Source: CAYYFX01 sp046330135
GTDB lineage: Bacteria; ARS69
Length of the DNA stretch: 64,000 nt
NCBI GenBank assembly: GCA_046330135.1
Contig: JAXLTI010000007.1
Coordinates: forward strand, 62,001-126,000
Reading direction: 5' to 3'
Shown here: one piece after another, positions 16,195 through 24,283 of the stretch
Position numbering within the stretch: the stretch's first letter is position 1
How the letters are laid out: the number at the start of each line of letters is the position of its first letter
Notes under the pieces: generated by a model
The model's input: the letters and a program-made list of their open reading frames with translations, nothing else
Told to the model about the DNA's origin: nothing
Database searches by the model: none
Position numbers and translations under genes: made by a program

Positions 16195-16340
16195 GTCTCG
16201 CCTCGGGGCCGGCCTCTTCGACGCGGCGAAGCTACGGCGGCGGAGCCATGGATAGCGGAGCCGCCGAGCGGGAGGGCGCCGGAGCCGGGACGGCGGAGGC
16301 TGACCCGTCCGGGGCGAAGAGGCCGGCCCCGAGGCGAGAC
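16195..16340. repeat. 26-bp perfect inverted repeat
   Basis: Bases 16195-16220 and 16315-16340 are exact reverse complements (starting GTCTCGCCTCGGGGCC on the left arm), with 94 bp between. The right arm also opens the direct-repeat series that follows. Confidence 0.85.
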
Positions 16341-16486
16341 GGGCGAACCCTGACACGGCTCTGAGCCCGGCCCCGAGGCGAGACGCGCGAACCCTGATAC
16401 GGCTTCGAGCGCGCGGCCCGCGTCCAGCCCCGAGGCGAGACGGGCGAGGCGAGTGTCATGACGAAGAGCCCGGCCCGAGGCGAGAC
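16327..16486 (+). repeat. Four imperfect direct repeats, core CCCGAGGCGAGAC
   Basis: Cores end at 16340, 16384, 16441 and 16486; spacings are 44, 57 and 45 bp. The first two copies share a longer unit continuing into CGAACCCTGAYACGGCT. Not CRISPR-like: spacers are not uniform and the units themselves vary. Confidence 0.75.
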
Positions 16487-16537
16487 GGGCGGGCGTGAGT
16501 GCAGAGGAGCCCGATCAGAGCTTGCCGTGCGGAGGCG

Positions 16538-16798
16538 TCAGGCCGTGGCCTTCATGCGGTTGACGGCGCGGGCCAGGCGGCTCTTCTTCCGGTCGGCGCG
16601 CTGCCGCGGGATGATGCCCTTCTTCGCGGCGCGATCGAGCTCGGAGGAGGCCTCGCGATAGGCGGCTTCCGCGTCCTGCGGCGAGGACGACATGACCTTC
16701 TTGGAGACCGTCTTCAGCGTGCTCTTCACGGCGCGGTTGCGCGCGTTTTCCTTCTTGCTGGAGCGCATACGCTTCTCGTTCGACTTGTGCTGCGGCAT
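16538..16798 (-). CDS. rpsT: 30S ribosomal protein S20
   Basis: 86 residues, the normal S20 length. MPQHKSNEKRMRSSKKENARNRAVKS is the basic N-terminal helix that binds 16S rRNA, and GIIPRQRADRKKSRLARAVNRM is the conserved C-terminal block. ATG 16798 with GAGGG upstream. Monocistronic and divergent from murJ, the common arrangement. A good sigma-70 promoter lies 45-73 bp upstream. Confidence 0.96.
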   Translation of the reverse strand: MPQHKSNEKRMRSSKKENARNRAVKSTLKTVSKKVMSSSPQDAEAAYREASSELDRAAKKGIIPRQRADRKKSRLARAVNRMKATA

Positions 16799-16842
16799 GG
16801 TCCCTCGCGAGGTTCCGGGAATCTCGGGCGCGAAACCCGGAG

Positions 16843-16871
16843 AGCATACGGAGCGGCCCCGGCGGGGTCAA
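16843..16871 (-). promoter_or_regulatory. rpsT promoter
   Basis: On the minus strand TTGACC (16866-16871) and TATGCT (16843-16848) are separated by exactly 17 bp, giving a start near 16836 and a leader of about 38 nt. Confidence 0.7.
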
Positions 16872-16927
16872 GGGAGGGAGCGGCGGCGCTTCCTGAGCCC
16901 GCCGGCCGTTGACGGAGGGCGGAGCGC

Positions 16928-18565
16928 ATGGAATCCTCCCGCGCTTCGGGGGAGGGGATGATGACGGGAAACGACGCTCCGGCGCGTTCGACGTCGGAAG
17001 GCGCGAGCGTCACGCGCTCGGCGGCGCGCGTGGGCGCCGCCACCATGCTCTCGCGCGTGTTCGGCCTCGCGCGTGACACGGCGTTCGCGGTGCTGTTCGG
17101 GACCGGGTTCCTGGCCGACGTCTTCAACCTGGCGTTCCTGATCCCGAACTTCTTCCGCCGCATCGTGGCGGAGGGCAACCTCAATCCCGCCTTCGTTCCC
17201 GTCTTCACCGAGGTCCGAGAGCTGCGCGGCGACGCTGCGGCCGGGCGCTTCCTCCGGAGGGCGAACGGGGCCCTGGCGGTGATCGTCATCCCGCTCACGC
17301 TGCTCGGGATGCTCTGCGCGGGCCCGCTCGTGACCCTGTACGCCCGCAACTGGCGCGCGGACGCGCACGGCTTCGCATTTGCGGTCTTCCTCCTCCGGGT
17401 CCTCTTCCCGACGCTGCCGTGCGCCGCGTTCGCGGCGCTCTCCGCAGCGGCCCTGAACGCGCGCGGCCGCTTCGACGTCCCCGCCCTCTCGCCGATCCTC
17501 CTCAGCCTGGGGTTCCTGCTCGGCGCCGCGGGCGCGCCGCTGTTCCACACGGCGGAGACGAAGCTCGTGGCGTTCTCCGTGGGGGGATTGATCGGCGCCT
17601 TCGCGGCGTGGCTCGTGCAGTTCCCGGCGGCCCGACGATCCGGCATTCCGAACGGAATCGAGTGGGCGCCGCGCGATCCGGACGTGCTGCGCGTCGCCCA
17701 CCTGATGCTGCCGGGCTTCGTGGCGCTCGGCGTGACCCAGGTGAATCTCTTCGTCGACACGCTGCTCGCGCTCCGCCTCGAGGAGGGCTCCCTCACCGCG
17801 CTCCGCCTCGGCAACCGGGTGACGCTGCTCCCGCTTGGAGTGATCGCAGTCGCCGTGGCCACCACGTCCCTGCCCGCCCTCTCGCGCCGCGCGGCGGTGA
17901 AGGACCGCGCCGCCCTGCTCGACACGCTCGGGCACACGCTGCGACTCCTGCTCACGCTCCTCGTCCCGGCGACCGTGGGGCTGTGCATCCTGGCGCGCCC
18001 GATCGTGTCCCTGCTCTTCCAGTACGGCCAGTTCACGGCCGCGCGCTCGACGCCGATGACCGCGAACGCGGCCATCTTCTACGCGCTCGGGCTGCCCGCA
18101 TACGGCATCGCGCGAGGGATCGCGCAAGCGTTCTACTCGGTGCAGGACACGAAGACGCCGGTGAAGGCCGGCGTGGCGTCGATGCTCGCGAACATCGCGC
18201 TGAACCTCAGCCTGATGGGTCCGATGCGTCTCAGCGGCCTCGCGCTCGCGACTTCCCTCGCTGGCTACGTCAACGTGGGCTTCATGCTCGCCCCGCTCGG
18301 CAAGAAGGTGGGCCCCCTGCCGATGCGGCCGCTCCTCGAGGCGCTCGGTCGGGTGGCGCTCGCGAGCGTGGCGCTCGCTCTCGGCTGCTGGGCGGGCGTA
18401 TTCTTGGGCCGCATGATTCCCGGAACCAGCCTGATGGCGCGCGGCGCTCAGGTGGCGATCGAAGTCCTCCTGGGCCTCGTCGCCTTGCTCGCCGCGTATC
18501 GCGCGATGGGTCACGCCGAGATGAAGGAGATCCTCGACTCCCTCCCGCGGAGGAGGATCGGATGA
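16928..18565 (+). CDS. murJ: Lipid II flippase MurJ
   Basis: 545 residues, a polytopic inner-membrane protein of about 14 helices in the MOP superfamily. GAATMLSRVFGLARDTAFAVLFG, FLIPNFFRRIVAEGNLNPAFVPVF and LARPIVSLLFQYGQF are MurJ blocks, with the Arg residues needed for lipid II transport. It moves lipid II across the membrane for peptidoglycan synthesis. Start at ATG 16928 has a GGAG 5 nt upstream; ATG 16961 with GGAGG 5 nt upstream is a strong alternative and starts just before the first helix. Ends in an ATGA overlap with uvrC. Confidence 0.93.
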   Translation: MESSRASGEGMMTGNDAPARSTSEGASVTRSAARVGAATMLSRVFGLARDTAFAVLFGTGFLADVFNLAFLIPNFFRRIVAEGNLNPAFVPVFTEVRELRGDAAAGRFLRRANGALAVIVIPLTLLGMLCAGPLVTLYARNWRADAHGFAFAVFLLRVLFPTLPCAAFAALSAAALNARGRFDVPALSPILLSLGFLLGAAGAPLFHTAETKLVAFSVGGLIGAFAAWLVQFPAARRSGIPNGIEWAPRDPDVLRVAHLMLPGFVALGVTQVNLFVDTLLALRLEEGSLTALRLGNRVTLLPLGVIAVAVATTSLPALSRRAAVKDRAALLDTLGHTLRLLLTLLVPATVGLCILARPIVSLLFQYGQFTAARSTPMTANAAIFYALGLPAYGIARGIAQAFYSVQDTKTPVKAGVASMLANIALNLSLMGPMRLSGLALATSLAGYVNVGFMLAPLGKKVGPLPMRPLLEALGRVALASVALALGCWAGVFLGRMIPGTSLMARGAQVAIEVLLGLVALLAAYRAMGHAEMKEILDSLPRRRIG

Positions 18566-20412
18566 GTCGGGGGGAGAGCCGGGCCCGACGTCGGGAGCGG
18601 CTTCTCCGGAAGGCGAAAGGGCTCCCCGACGCGCCCGGCACCTACCAGTTCCTCGACGCGTCGGGGCGGCCGATCTACGTCGGCAAGGCCAGCTCGCTCC
18701 GCGCGCGCGTGCGCAGCTACTTCTCCGACGCGGACGACGTGACGGCGAAGACGCGGCGCATGGTCGAGCACGCGTACGACCTCGACTTCCTCGTCACGCG
18801 CTCCGAGATGGAGGCGTTGCTCCTCGAGTACAACCTCATCAAGGAGCACCGGCCCCGCTACAACGTCGTCTACCGCGACGACAAGCGCTACCCGTACCTC
18901 AAGGTGACGGTGAGCGATCCGTTCCCGCGAGTGGTGCCCACGCGGAAGGTCGAGGACGACGGCGCGCGCTACTTCGGCCCCTACACCGACGTGGGCGCGA
19001 TGCGGCGGACGCTGCGCATCCTCGGCACGATGTTCCCGCTGCCCACCTGCTCGCTCAAGCTGGTGCCCGGCATGCACGAGCGGGGCTGCCTGGACTGGTT
19101 CCTGTCGCGCTGCGTGGGTCCGTGCCGCGGCGACGTGGACCCGGTGGAGTACCGCAAGATCGTGGACGAGGTGATTCTCTTCCTCGAGGGCAAGAAGACC
19201 GACGTGGTCGGCCGGGTCGAGCGCGAGATGGCGCGCGCGGCGCGCGAGCAGCGCTTCGAGGACGCGGCGCGCCTGCGCGATCGGCTCTTCTCGCTGCGCG
19301 CCACGGTCGAGCGGCAGGACGTCACCGTGGAGGGTCGCGGGGACGTCGACGTGCTGGCGCTGGCGCGCCTCGGGCGGCAGGCGGTGGGCGTGCTGCTCAC
19401 GGTGCGCGGCGGGAAGGTCCTCGGGCGCGATCGCCTGGAGATCGCGTGCACTCCGGCGGAGCCGGAGTCCGGGCTCGTCCGCGGACTGCTCCTCGGCTTC
19501 TATCACGGTCGCGAGGATCTCGCGAAGGAGGTGCTGGTGCCCGCCGCGCCACCGGACGCCGCGCTCCTCGGCGAGTGGTTGTCCTCGCGTGCCGGGCGGC
19601 GCGTCCGCATCCGGGTGCCGCGTCGCGGGGACTCGCGGCGTTTGCTCGCCCTGGCCGAGGAGAACGCGCAGGTCGCGCTGGTGCGCAGCGGGGAGGGCGA
19701 GGGCCCCGCGGGCGGTCGCGCGGCGGCGGACGTGGAGGCGGCGGCGAAGGAGCTCGGGCTGGCCACGCGGCCGCGCCGCATCGAGGGCTTCGACATCTCC
19801 ACGATCCAGGGCACCGACACCTACGCGTCGATGGTGGTGTTCGTGGACGGCGCGCCGGCGAAGGGCGAGTACCGCACGTACCGCATCCGCGAGGCGCCGC
19901 GACGCGACGACCCGCGCGCGATCGAGGAGGTCGTGCGCCGCCGCGCGCGCCGCATCGCGGCAGGCGGAGCGAGCCCGGACCTCCTGCTCATCGACGGCGG
20001 CCCCACGCAGCTCGCGGCGGCCACGCGCGCGCTCGCGGCGGAGGGGCTCGGCTCGCTCGCCGCCGTCTCCCTCGCGAAGCGCGAGGAGATCGTGTACTTC
20101 CCGGACCGCGGGGAGCCGCTGCGGCTGCCGGCGGAGTCGGCCGCGCGACGTCTCCTGCAGCGCGTCCGCGACGAGGCGCATCGCTTCGCGCTGCGCGCCC
20201 ACCGGCGACGTCGCGGCGTTCGCATGGCGTCGAGCGCGCTGGACGACGTGCCGGGCATCGGACCGGCGCGACGTCGCGTGCTGCTCGAGCGCTTCGGCTC
20301 GGTGGGGGGGATCCGCGAGGCCGGTCTCGACGCGATCGCCGCCGTCCCCGGGATCGGTCGCGAGACCGCGCTCGCGGTGTGGACGCATCTCGGCGGCGCG
20401 GAGGATCGATGA
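18562..20412 (+). CDS. uvrC: Excinuclease ABC subunit C
   Basis: 616 residues, normal UvrC length. N-terminal GIY-YIG nuclease (GTYQFLDASGRPIYVGKASSLRAR, about 26-50) makes the 3' incision; the UVR domain (FEDAARLRDRLFSLR, about 232) contacts UvrB; the RNase H-like domain (GFDISTIQGTDTYASMVVF) makes the 5' incision; and tandem helix-hairpin-helix motifs (DVPGIGPARRRVLLERFGS, AVPGIGRETA) close the protein. Second gene of a repair and chromosome-maintenance operon, with 4-bp overlaps on both sides. Confidence 0.96.
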   Translation: MSRGESRARRRERLLRKAKGLPDAPGTYQFLDASGRPIYVGKASSLRARVRSYFSDADDVTAKTRRMVEHAYDLDFLVTRSEMEALLLEYNLIKEHRPRYNVVYRDDKRYPYLKVTVSDPFPRVVPTRKVEDDGARYFGPYTDVGAMRRTLRILGTMFPLPTCSLKLVPGMHERGCLDWFLSRCVGPCRGDVDPVEYRKIVDEVILFLEGKKTDVVGRVEREMARAAREQRFEDAARLRDRLFSLRATVERQDVTVEGRGDVDVLALARLGRQAVGVLLTVRGGKVLGRDRLEIACTPAEPESGLVRGLLLGFYHGREDLAKEVLVPAAPPDAALLGEWLSSRAGRRVRIRVPRRGDSRRLLALAEENAQVALVRSGEGEGPAGGRAAADVEAAAKELGLATRPRRIEGFDISTIQGTDTYASMVVFVDGAPAKGEYRTYRIREAPRRDDPRAIEEVVRRRARRIAAGGASPDLLLIDGGPTQLAAATRALAAEGLGSLAAVSLAKREEIVYFPDRGEPLRLPAESAARRLLQRVRDEAHRFALRAHRRRRGVRMASSALDDVPGIGPARRRVLLERFGSVGGIREAGLDAIAAVPGIGRETALAVWTHLGGAEDR

Positions 20413-20936
20413 AGCTCGCCCACGTGCGCGTGGCCGGCGGCGGGCTCGTCATCCACGCGTGGGCGTCGGGACTCGGCGTGTGCGCGCTCTTCGTGGGCGA
20501 CCCGCCGGCGGAGGCGGTGCAGCCGGCCGCGCGGCCGGTGGAAGGCATCGAGATCGCTGCGGCGGAAGGCTCCCTCGAAGCGCTCGCCCAGGCTCTCGCG
20601 CGATACCTCGAAGGCGGCCCGCTCCGCTGGGACGGGCCGCTCGACCTGCGCGGCGTGGGCGCCTTCCAGCGCGACGTCTTCGACGCCGTCCGCGCGATCC
20701 CGCACGGCGAGATCCGTCGCTACCGCGACGTGGCCGGCGCGGTGGGTCGCCCGCGGGCGGTGCGCGCAGTCGGCGACGCGCTCCGCCGCAATCCCTTCCC
20801 GATCGTGGTGCCGTGCCATCGCGTCGTGGCGGCGCGCGATCTCGGCGGCTACGCCGCGGGCGTGGCGGCGAAGCGCCGATTGCTGGCGCTCGAGGCCGGT
20901 CAGCGGGAGCTGCCGTGGGAGGAGGGCCGAGGGTGA
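20409..20936 (+). CDS. ogt: Methylated-DNA--protein-cysteine methyltransferase
   Basis: 175 residues. VGAFQRDVFDAVRAIPHGEIRRY and NPFPIVVPCHRVV give the MGMT fold with the acceptor Cys136 in PCHRV, and GGYAAGVAAKRRLLALE completes the domain. It repairs O6-alkylguanine by irreversible transfer to itself. ATG 20409 overlaps the uvrC stop by 4 bp, so it is translated with uvrC; the stop overlaps the recombinase gene. Confidence 0.93.
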   Translation: MKLAHVRVAGGGLVIHAWASGLGVCALFVGDPPAEAVQPAARPVEGIEIAAAEGSLEALAQALARYLEGGPLRWDGPLDLRGVGAFQRDVFDAVRAIPHGEIRRYRDVAGAVGRPRAVRAVGDALRRNPFPIVVPCHRVVAARDLGGYAAGVAAKRRLLALEAGQRELPWEEGRG

Positions 20937-21859
20937 GGCTCAGCGACGCGATCACCCTCTTCCTGGACGAGGTCGCCACCGAGCGCGGCCTCGCGCGGAA
21001 CACGTGCGCCGCGTATCGGCGCGATCTCGCGACCTACGCGCTTGCGCTCGCGAAGCGGGGCATCGAAGAGGTGGAGCGCGTGCGGCGCGAGGACGTGACC
21101 ACGTTCCTCCGCGGCCAGCGCGAGGCGGGGGCGAGCCCCGCCACGCTCGGGCGGCGTCTCGCGGCGGTCCGCGGCCTGCACCGCTTCGCGCATTCGCGGG
21201 GCCTCGCTCCGGACGATCCGGGCCGCGAGGTCTCGGGACCGCGTCGTCACCGCAAGCTTCCCGGAGCGCTCACGGTGCCGGAGGTGGAGCGGCTCCTCGC
21301 GGCGCCGCGCGGGGACGAGCCGCTCGCACAGCGGGACCGCGCGCTCCTCGAGCTGGCGTACGCCACCGGGCTCCGGGCGAGCGAAGCGGTGGGCGTGGAC
21401 GTCGGCGACCTCGAGGAGGATCCGGGCTTCCTGCGCGTGCGCGGGAAGGGCGGCGTGGAGCGCTGGGTGCCGATGGGCCGGGTGGCGCGCCGCGCGGTGG
21501 AGGAGTGGAGGGGGCGCGGTCGCTCGCGACTCGTGCGCGACGCGTCGGAGACGGCGCTCTTCGTGAACCTCCGCGGCCGGCGACTCACGCGGGCGGGCTT
21601 CTGGCTGGTGCTGAAGAAGCACGCGGCCGCGGCCGGGATCCGCCGCGCGGTCTCGCCCCACTCGCTCCGGCATTCCTTCGCCACGCACCTCCTCGAGGGC
21701 GGGGCCGATCTCCGGGTCGTGCAGGAGCTTCTCGGCCACGCCGACCTCTCCACGACGCAGATCTACACCCGGGTGGACACGGCCTACCTGGCCGAGGTCC
21801 ACCGCAGCTTCCACCCGCGCGAGCGGTTCCGGCGAGACGCGCGCGGGCGGAAAGGCTAA
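20933..21859 (+). CDS. xerD: Site-specific tyrosine recombinase XerD/XerC
   Basis: 308 residues with the full catalytic set: Arg148 (ATGLRASE), Lys172 (VRGKGGVERW), His243 and Arg246 (HSLRHSFATH), His269 and the nucleophile Tyr278 (LGHADLSTTQIYT). An N-terminal SAM-like core-binding domain covers residues 1-100. It resolves chromosome dimers at dif. The choice of XerD over XerC rests on its place before scpA-scpB, as in Firmicutes and relatives; sequence alone does not settle it. GTG 20933 overlaps ogt by 4 bp. It is not linked to any mobile element. Confidence 0.88.
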   Translation: MRLSDAITLFLDEVATERGLARNTCAAYRRDLATYALALAKRGIEEVERVRREDVTTFLRGQREAGASPATLGRRLAAVRGLHRFAHSRGLAPDDPGREVSGPRRHRKLPGALTVPEVERLLAAPRGDEPLAQRDRALLELAYATGLRASEAVGVDVGDLEEDPGFLRVRGKGGVERWVPMGRVARRAVEEWRGRGRSRLVRDASETALFVNLRGRRLTRAGFWLVLKKHAAAAGIRRAVSPHSLRHSFATHLLEGGADLRVVQELLGHADLSTTQIYTRVDTAYLAEVHRSFHPRERFRRDARGRKG

Positions 21860-21862
21860 GAT
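21857..21862 (+). promoter_or_regulatory. Possible -10 box of scpA (TAAGAT)
   Basis: TAAGATCCCCG starts on the xerD stop codon, 40 bp before scpA; the same 11-mer occurs before plsC at 27378. No good -35 box is seen, so this is weak. Confidence 0.25.
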
Positions 21863-21896
21863 CCCCGCCAGCGAACGCCCTCCTCGGAGCCGGACG

Positions 21897-22766
21897 ATGA
21901 CCGAATCCGACGCGCGGCGCGCCCCCGAGCCGGCCGCGAACGTGATCGCGCGCGACCTGTCGTCGCCCGCGTCCAACGGCAACGGCAACGGCAACGGCGC
22001 AGCACCGCCCGTGGAAGCCCCTCCCGTGGCAGGGTCGGGGCCGCGCGTGGCGTTGGACGCGTTCGAAGGGCCGCTGGACCTCCTGCTCTACCTGATCCGC
22101 GAGGAGCAGGTGGACATCTCCGACATCCCCATCGCGCGGATCACCGAGCAGTACCTCGCCACGCTCGGGGACCTCGAGGAGCTGGACCTGGACAAGGCGG
22201 GCGAGTACCTCGTCATGGCCGCGGAGCTGATGCGGATCAAGGCGAAGATGCTCCTGCCGCGCGAGACGGACGAGGAGGAGGAAGACCTCGTGGATCCGCG
22301 CGCGGAGCTCGCGCGACGGCTGCTCGAGTACGGCGAGTTCAAGCGAGTCGCCGAGGCTCTCGCAGAGCGCGAGGACGAATGGCGCGGCATCTTCCGGCGC
22401 GTGGCCGGGGACGGCGAGCCCGTGGACGGCGAGGTTCCCCTGGACGTGAGCCTCGTGGACCTCTTGAGCGCGTTCAAGGCGATCCTCGACGCGCAGACGA
22501 AGGACCTTCCGCTCGAGCTCGAGGCGCCGCCGTTCTCGGTGGAAGACCAGATCGAGACCATCCGTCGCGAGATCGCGGGCTCGGAGGACGGCGTGGCCTT
22601 CCATCGGCTGTTCGAAGGGCGGCGCAGCCGCTCGCTCCTCATCGCCACGTTCCTCGCGCTGCTCGAGCTGATCCGGCAGCGCGAGATCGTCGCCCGGCAG
22701 GCGGAGCGTTTCGGGGAGATCTGGTTGAGGCGTCAGACGGAGGGGGTCCAAGTCGATGCGTCCTGA
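21897..22766 (+). CDS. scpA: Segregation and condensation protein A (kleisin)
   Basis: 289 residues. ALDAFEGPLDLLLYLIREEQVDISDIPI is the diagnostic N-terminal SMC-binding region, with AGEYLVMAAELMRIKAKMLLPR following; the C-terminal winged helix ends RQREIVARQAERFGEIWL. It bridges SMC heads and binds ScpB. Unusually, about 50 residues precede the domain, including an Asn-Gly repeat encoded by four tandem AACGGC units. Overlaps scpB by 11 bp. Confidence 0.93.
   Translation: MTESDARRAPEPAANVIARDLSSPASNGNGNGNGAAPPVEAPPVAGSGPRVALDAFEGPLDLLLYLIREEQVDISDIPIARITEQYLATLGDLEELDLDKAGEYLVMAAELMRIKAKMLLPRETDEEEEDLVDPRAELARRLLEYGEFKRVAEALAEREDEWRGIFRRVAGDGEPVDGEVPLDVSLVDLLSAFKAILDAQTKDLPLELEAPPFSVEDQIETIRREIAGSEDGVAFHRLFEGRRSRSLLIATFLALLELIRQREIVARQAERFGEIWLRRQTEGVQVDAS
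21976..21999 (+). repeat. AACGGC x4 microsatellite in scpA
   Basis: Four perfect in-frame hexanucleotide copies encode an alternating Asn-Gly stretch in the N-terminal extension of ScpA. Copy-number change would keep the frame. Confidence 0.9.
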
Positions 22767-23553
22767 GACGGAAACGCCGCAGGAGCCCGCGACCGCGGAG
22801 ATCGAGGGGGCGGCGGTCGTCACCGTCGCGCCGGAGTCTCCGGCGGCGGAAGCCGCCGCCCCGGAGGCGCTCGCGCCCGTGACCGTCACCCTGGACGCCA
22901 CCGTCGAGGCGCTGCTCTTCTCTTCGGAGGAGCCGCTGGCGGCGGCGCGCCTCGCGCAGCTCGCGGAGGCGCGCAAAGGCGACGTGCTGGAGGCGATCGA
23001 CCGGCTGAACGTCTTCTACGCGGAGACCGGGCGCGCGTTCCGCATCGCGCCCCTCGCGGGCGGATTCCAGCTCGTCACCACGCCCGAGCACGCCGACGTT
23101 CTCGGCCGGCTGCACAAAGACCGCGCGTCGGCACGCCTCTCTCGCGCGGCCCTCGAGACGCTCTCCATCGTGGCGTTCAAGCAGCCCGTGACGAGGGCGG
23201 AGATCGACGCGATCCGCGGCGTGAGCGCTTCGGACGGCGTCGTGCGCCACCTCATGGAGCGCCGGCTCGTGCGCATCGCGGGCCGCGCGGAGGCGCCCGG
23301 CCGGCCCCTGCTGTACGGCACCACGCGCGAGTTCCTCGCGCACTTCGGCTTGCACGCCCTCGCGGACCTGCCGCGCACGAGCGAATTGGCGGCCCTCCTC
23401 GCCGGCGCGCCGCGGCCCGTCGTGTCCGACGAAGAGCTGCCCGTCGTGCCCGACGAGGCGCTGCGCGCCGGGTCGGATCCGGAGCTGCCCGTCGAACCCG
23501 AGTCTCACTCCGTGGAGGAGTCGGACGATGGCGGATTCCCTCCGTCTCAATAG
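22756..23553 (+). CDS. scpB: Segregation and condensation protein B
   Basis: 265 residues. After an acidic, Ala/Glu/Pro-rich N-terminal extension of about 40 residues come two winged-helix domains: VTLDATVEALLFSSEEPLAAARLAQL and LSRAALETLSIVAFKQPVTRAEIDAIRGV, the ScpB hallmark, then RPLLYGTTREFLAHFGLHALADLP. It dimerises and binds ScpA. The acidic tail is longer than usual and overlaps the pseudouridine synthase start by 26 bp. Confidence 0.94.
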   Translation: MRPETETPQEPATAEIEGAAVVTVAPESPAAEAAAPEALAPVTVTLDATVEALLFSSEEPLAAARLAQLAEARKGDVLEAIDRLNVFYAETGRAFRIAPLAGGFQLVTTPEHADVLGRLHKDRASARLSRAALETLSIVAFKQPVTRAEIDAIRGVSASDGVVRHLMERRLVRIAGRAEAPGRPLLYGTTREFLAHFGLHALADLPRTSELAALLAGAPRPVVSDEELPVVPDEALRAGSDPELPVEPESHSVEESDDGGFPPSQ

Positions 23554-24283
23554 GTTCCTCGCTCAGGCGGGCGTGGGGTCGCGCCGTCGCTGCGACGAGC
23601 TCATCCGGAGCGGCCGCGTGCAGGTGAACGGCGTGGCCACGAGCGAGCTCGGGACGAAGGTGGATCCCTCCCGGGACGAGGTCTCTCTGGACGGTGCGCG
23701 CCTCGCCGCGCCGAGCGCGCAGTGGACGTTGGCGCTGAACAAGCCGGTCGACGTGCTGGTGGCCGCGCGGGACGGGAGGGGACGTCGGACCGTGACTGAT
23801 CTCCTGGACGGAGCGCCCGGCCGCGTCTTTCCGGTGGGCCGACTGGACTACAAGAGCGAAGGCCTCCTCCTGCTGACCAGCGACGGAGAGCTGGCCTTCC
23901 GCCTCGCGCATCCGCGCTTCAAGGTGGCGAAGACCTACCACGTGGAGGTGCCGGGGCCGGTCTCGGACGACGTGCTCGGCGCGCTCCGGCGGGGCGTGAT
24001 GCTCGACGACGGCCCCACGCTGCCGGCCCGCGTGGGCATCGTGCGGCGCGGCCGGAGCGTCACGCTTTTGGAGATCGAGCTGCGCGAGGGGCGGAAGCGC
24101 CAGATCCGGCGGATGCTCGCGCTCTTCGGCCTGGAGGTCGCTCGCCTCACGCGCGTGCGGTTCGGCCCGGTGGAGCTGGGCTCCCTCGAGCCGGGCCGGT
24201 GGCGCCCGCTCACGGACGCGGAGCTCGGCGCGTTGCGCAAGGCGGCGGCGCTGGAGCCCTCCGGCGGGGAGGGAGCGGCGTGA
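23528..24283 (+). CDS. rluB: Pseudouridine synthase RluB/RsuA family
   Basis: 251 residues. An S4 RNA-binding domain (RLNRFLAQAGVGSRRRCDELIRSG) leads into the RsuA/RluB catalytic domain with Asp107 in GRLDYKSEGLLLLTSDG and the C-terminal LREGRKRQIRRMLALFG. It makes pseudouridine in 23S rRNA (helix 89-like site) or 16S; the scpAB-rluB arrangement favours RluB. Starts inside the end of scpB, so translation is coupled. Confidence 0.92.
   Translation: MADSLRLNRFLAQAGVGSRRRCDELIRSGRVQVNGVATSELGTKVDPSRDEVSLDGARLAAPSAQWTLALNKPVDVLVAARDGRGRRTVTDLLDGAPGRVFPVGRLDYKSEGLLLLTSDGELAFRLAHPRFKVAKTYHVEVPGPVSDDVLGALRRGVMLDDGPTLPARVGIVRRGRSVTLLEIELREGRKRQIRRMLALFGLEVARLTRVRFGPVELGSLEPGRWRPLTDAELGALRKAAALEPSGGEGAA

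Larger units (their letters stand above)
15988..16537. other. 550-bp non-coding region with hairpin and repeats
   Basis: No believable gene. It contains a terminator-like hairpin at 16035-16083, a 26-bp inverted repeat (16195-16220 / 16315-16340) and four direct copies of CCCGAGGCGAGAC (16327-16486), then the end of rpsT on the other strand. Confidence 0.6.

Noticed and set aside
16000..16353. Open frames in the region behind the BMC operon
   Set aside because: They run through a hairpin and a 26-bp inverted repeat, are Arg/Pro-rich, and lack ribosome sites.
16327..16486. CRISPR array
   Set aside because: Only four imperfect copies with unequal spacing, non-uniform repeat ends and no cas genes.
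20933..21859. Tyrosine recombinase as an integrase of a mobile element
   Set aside because: Length, full Xer motif set and coupling to ogt and scpA-scpB fit chromosomal XerD; no attachment sites or cargo are seen.
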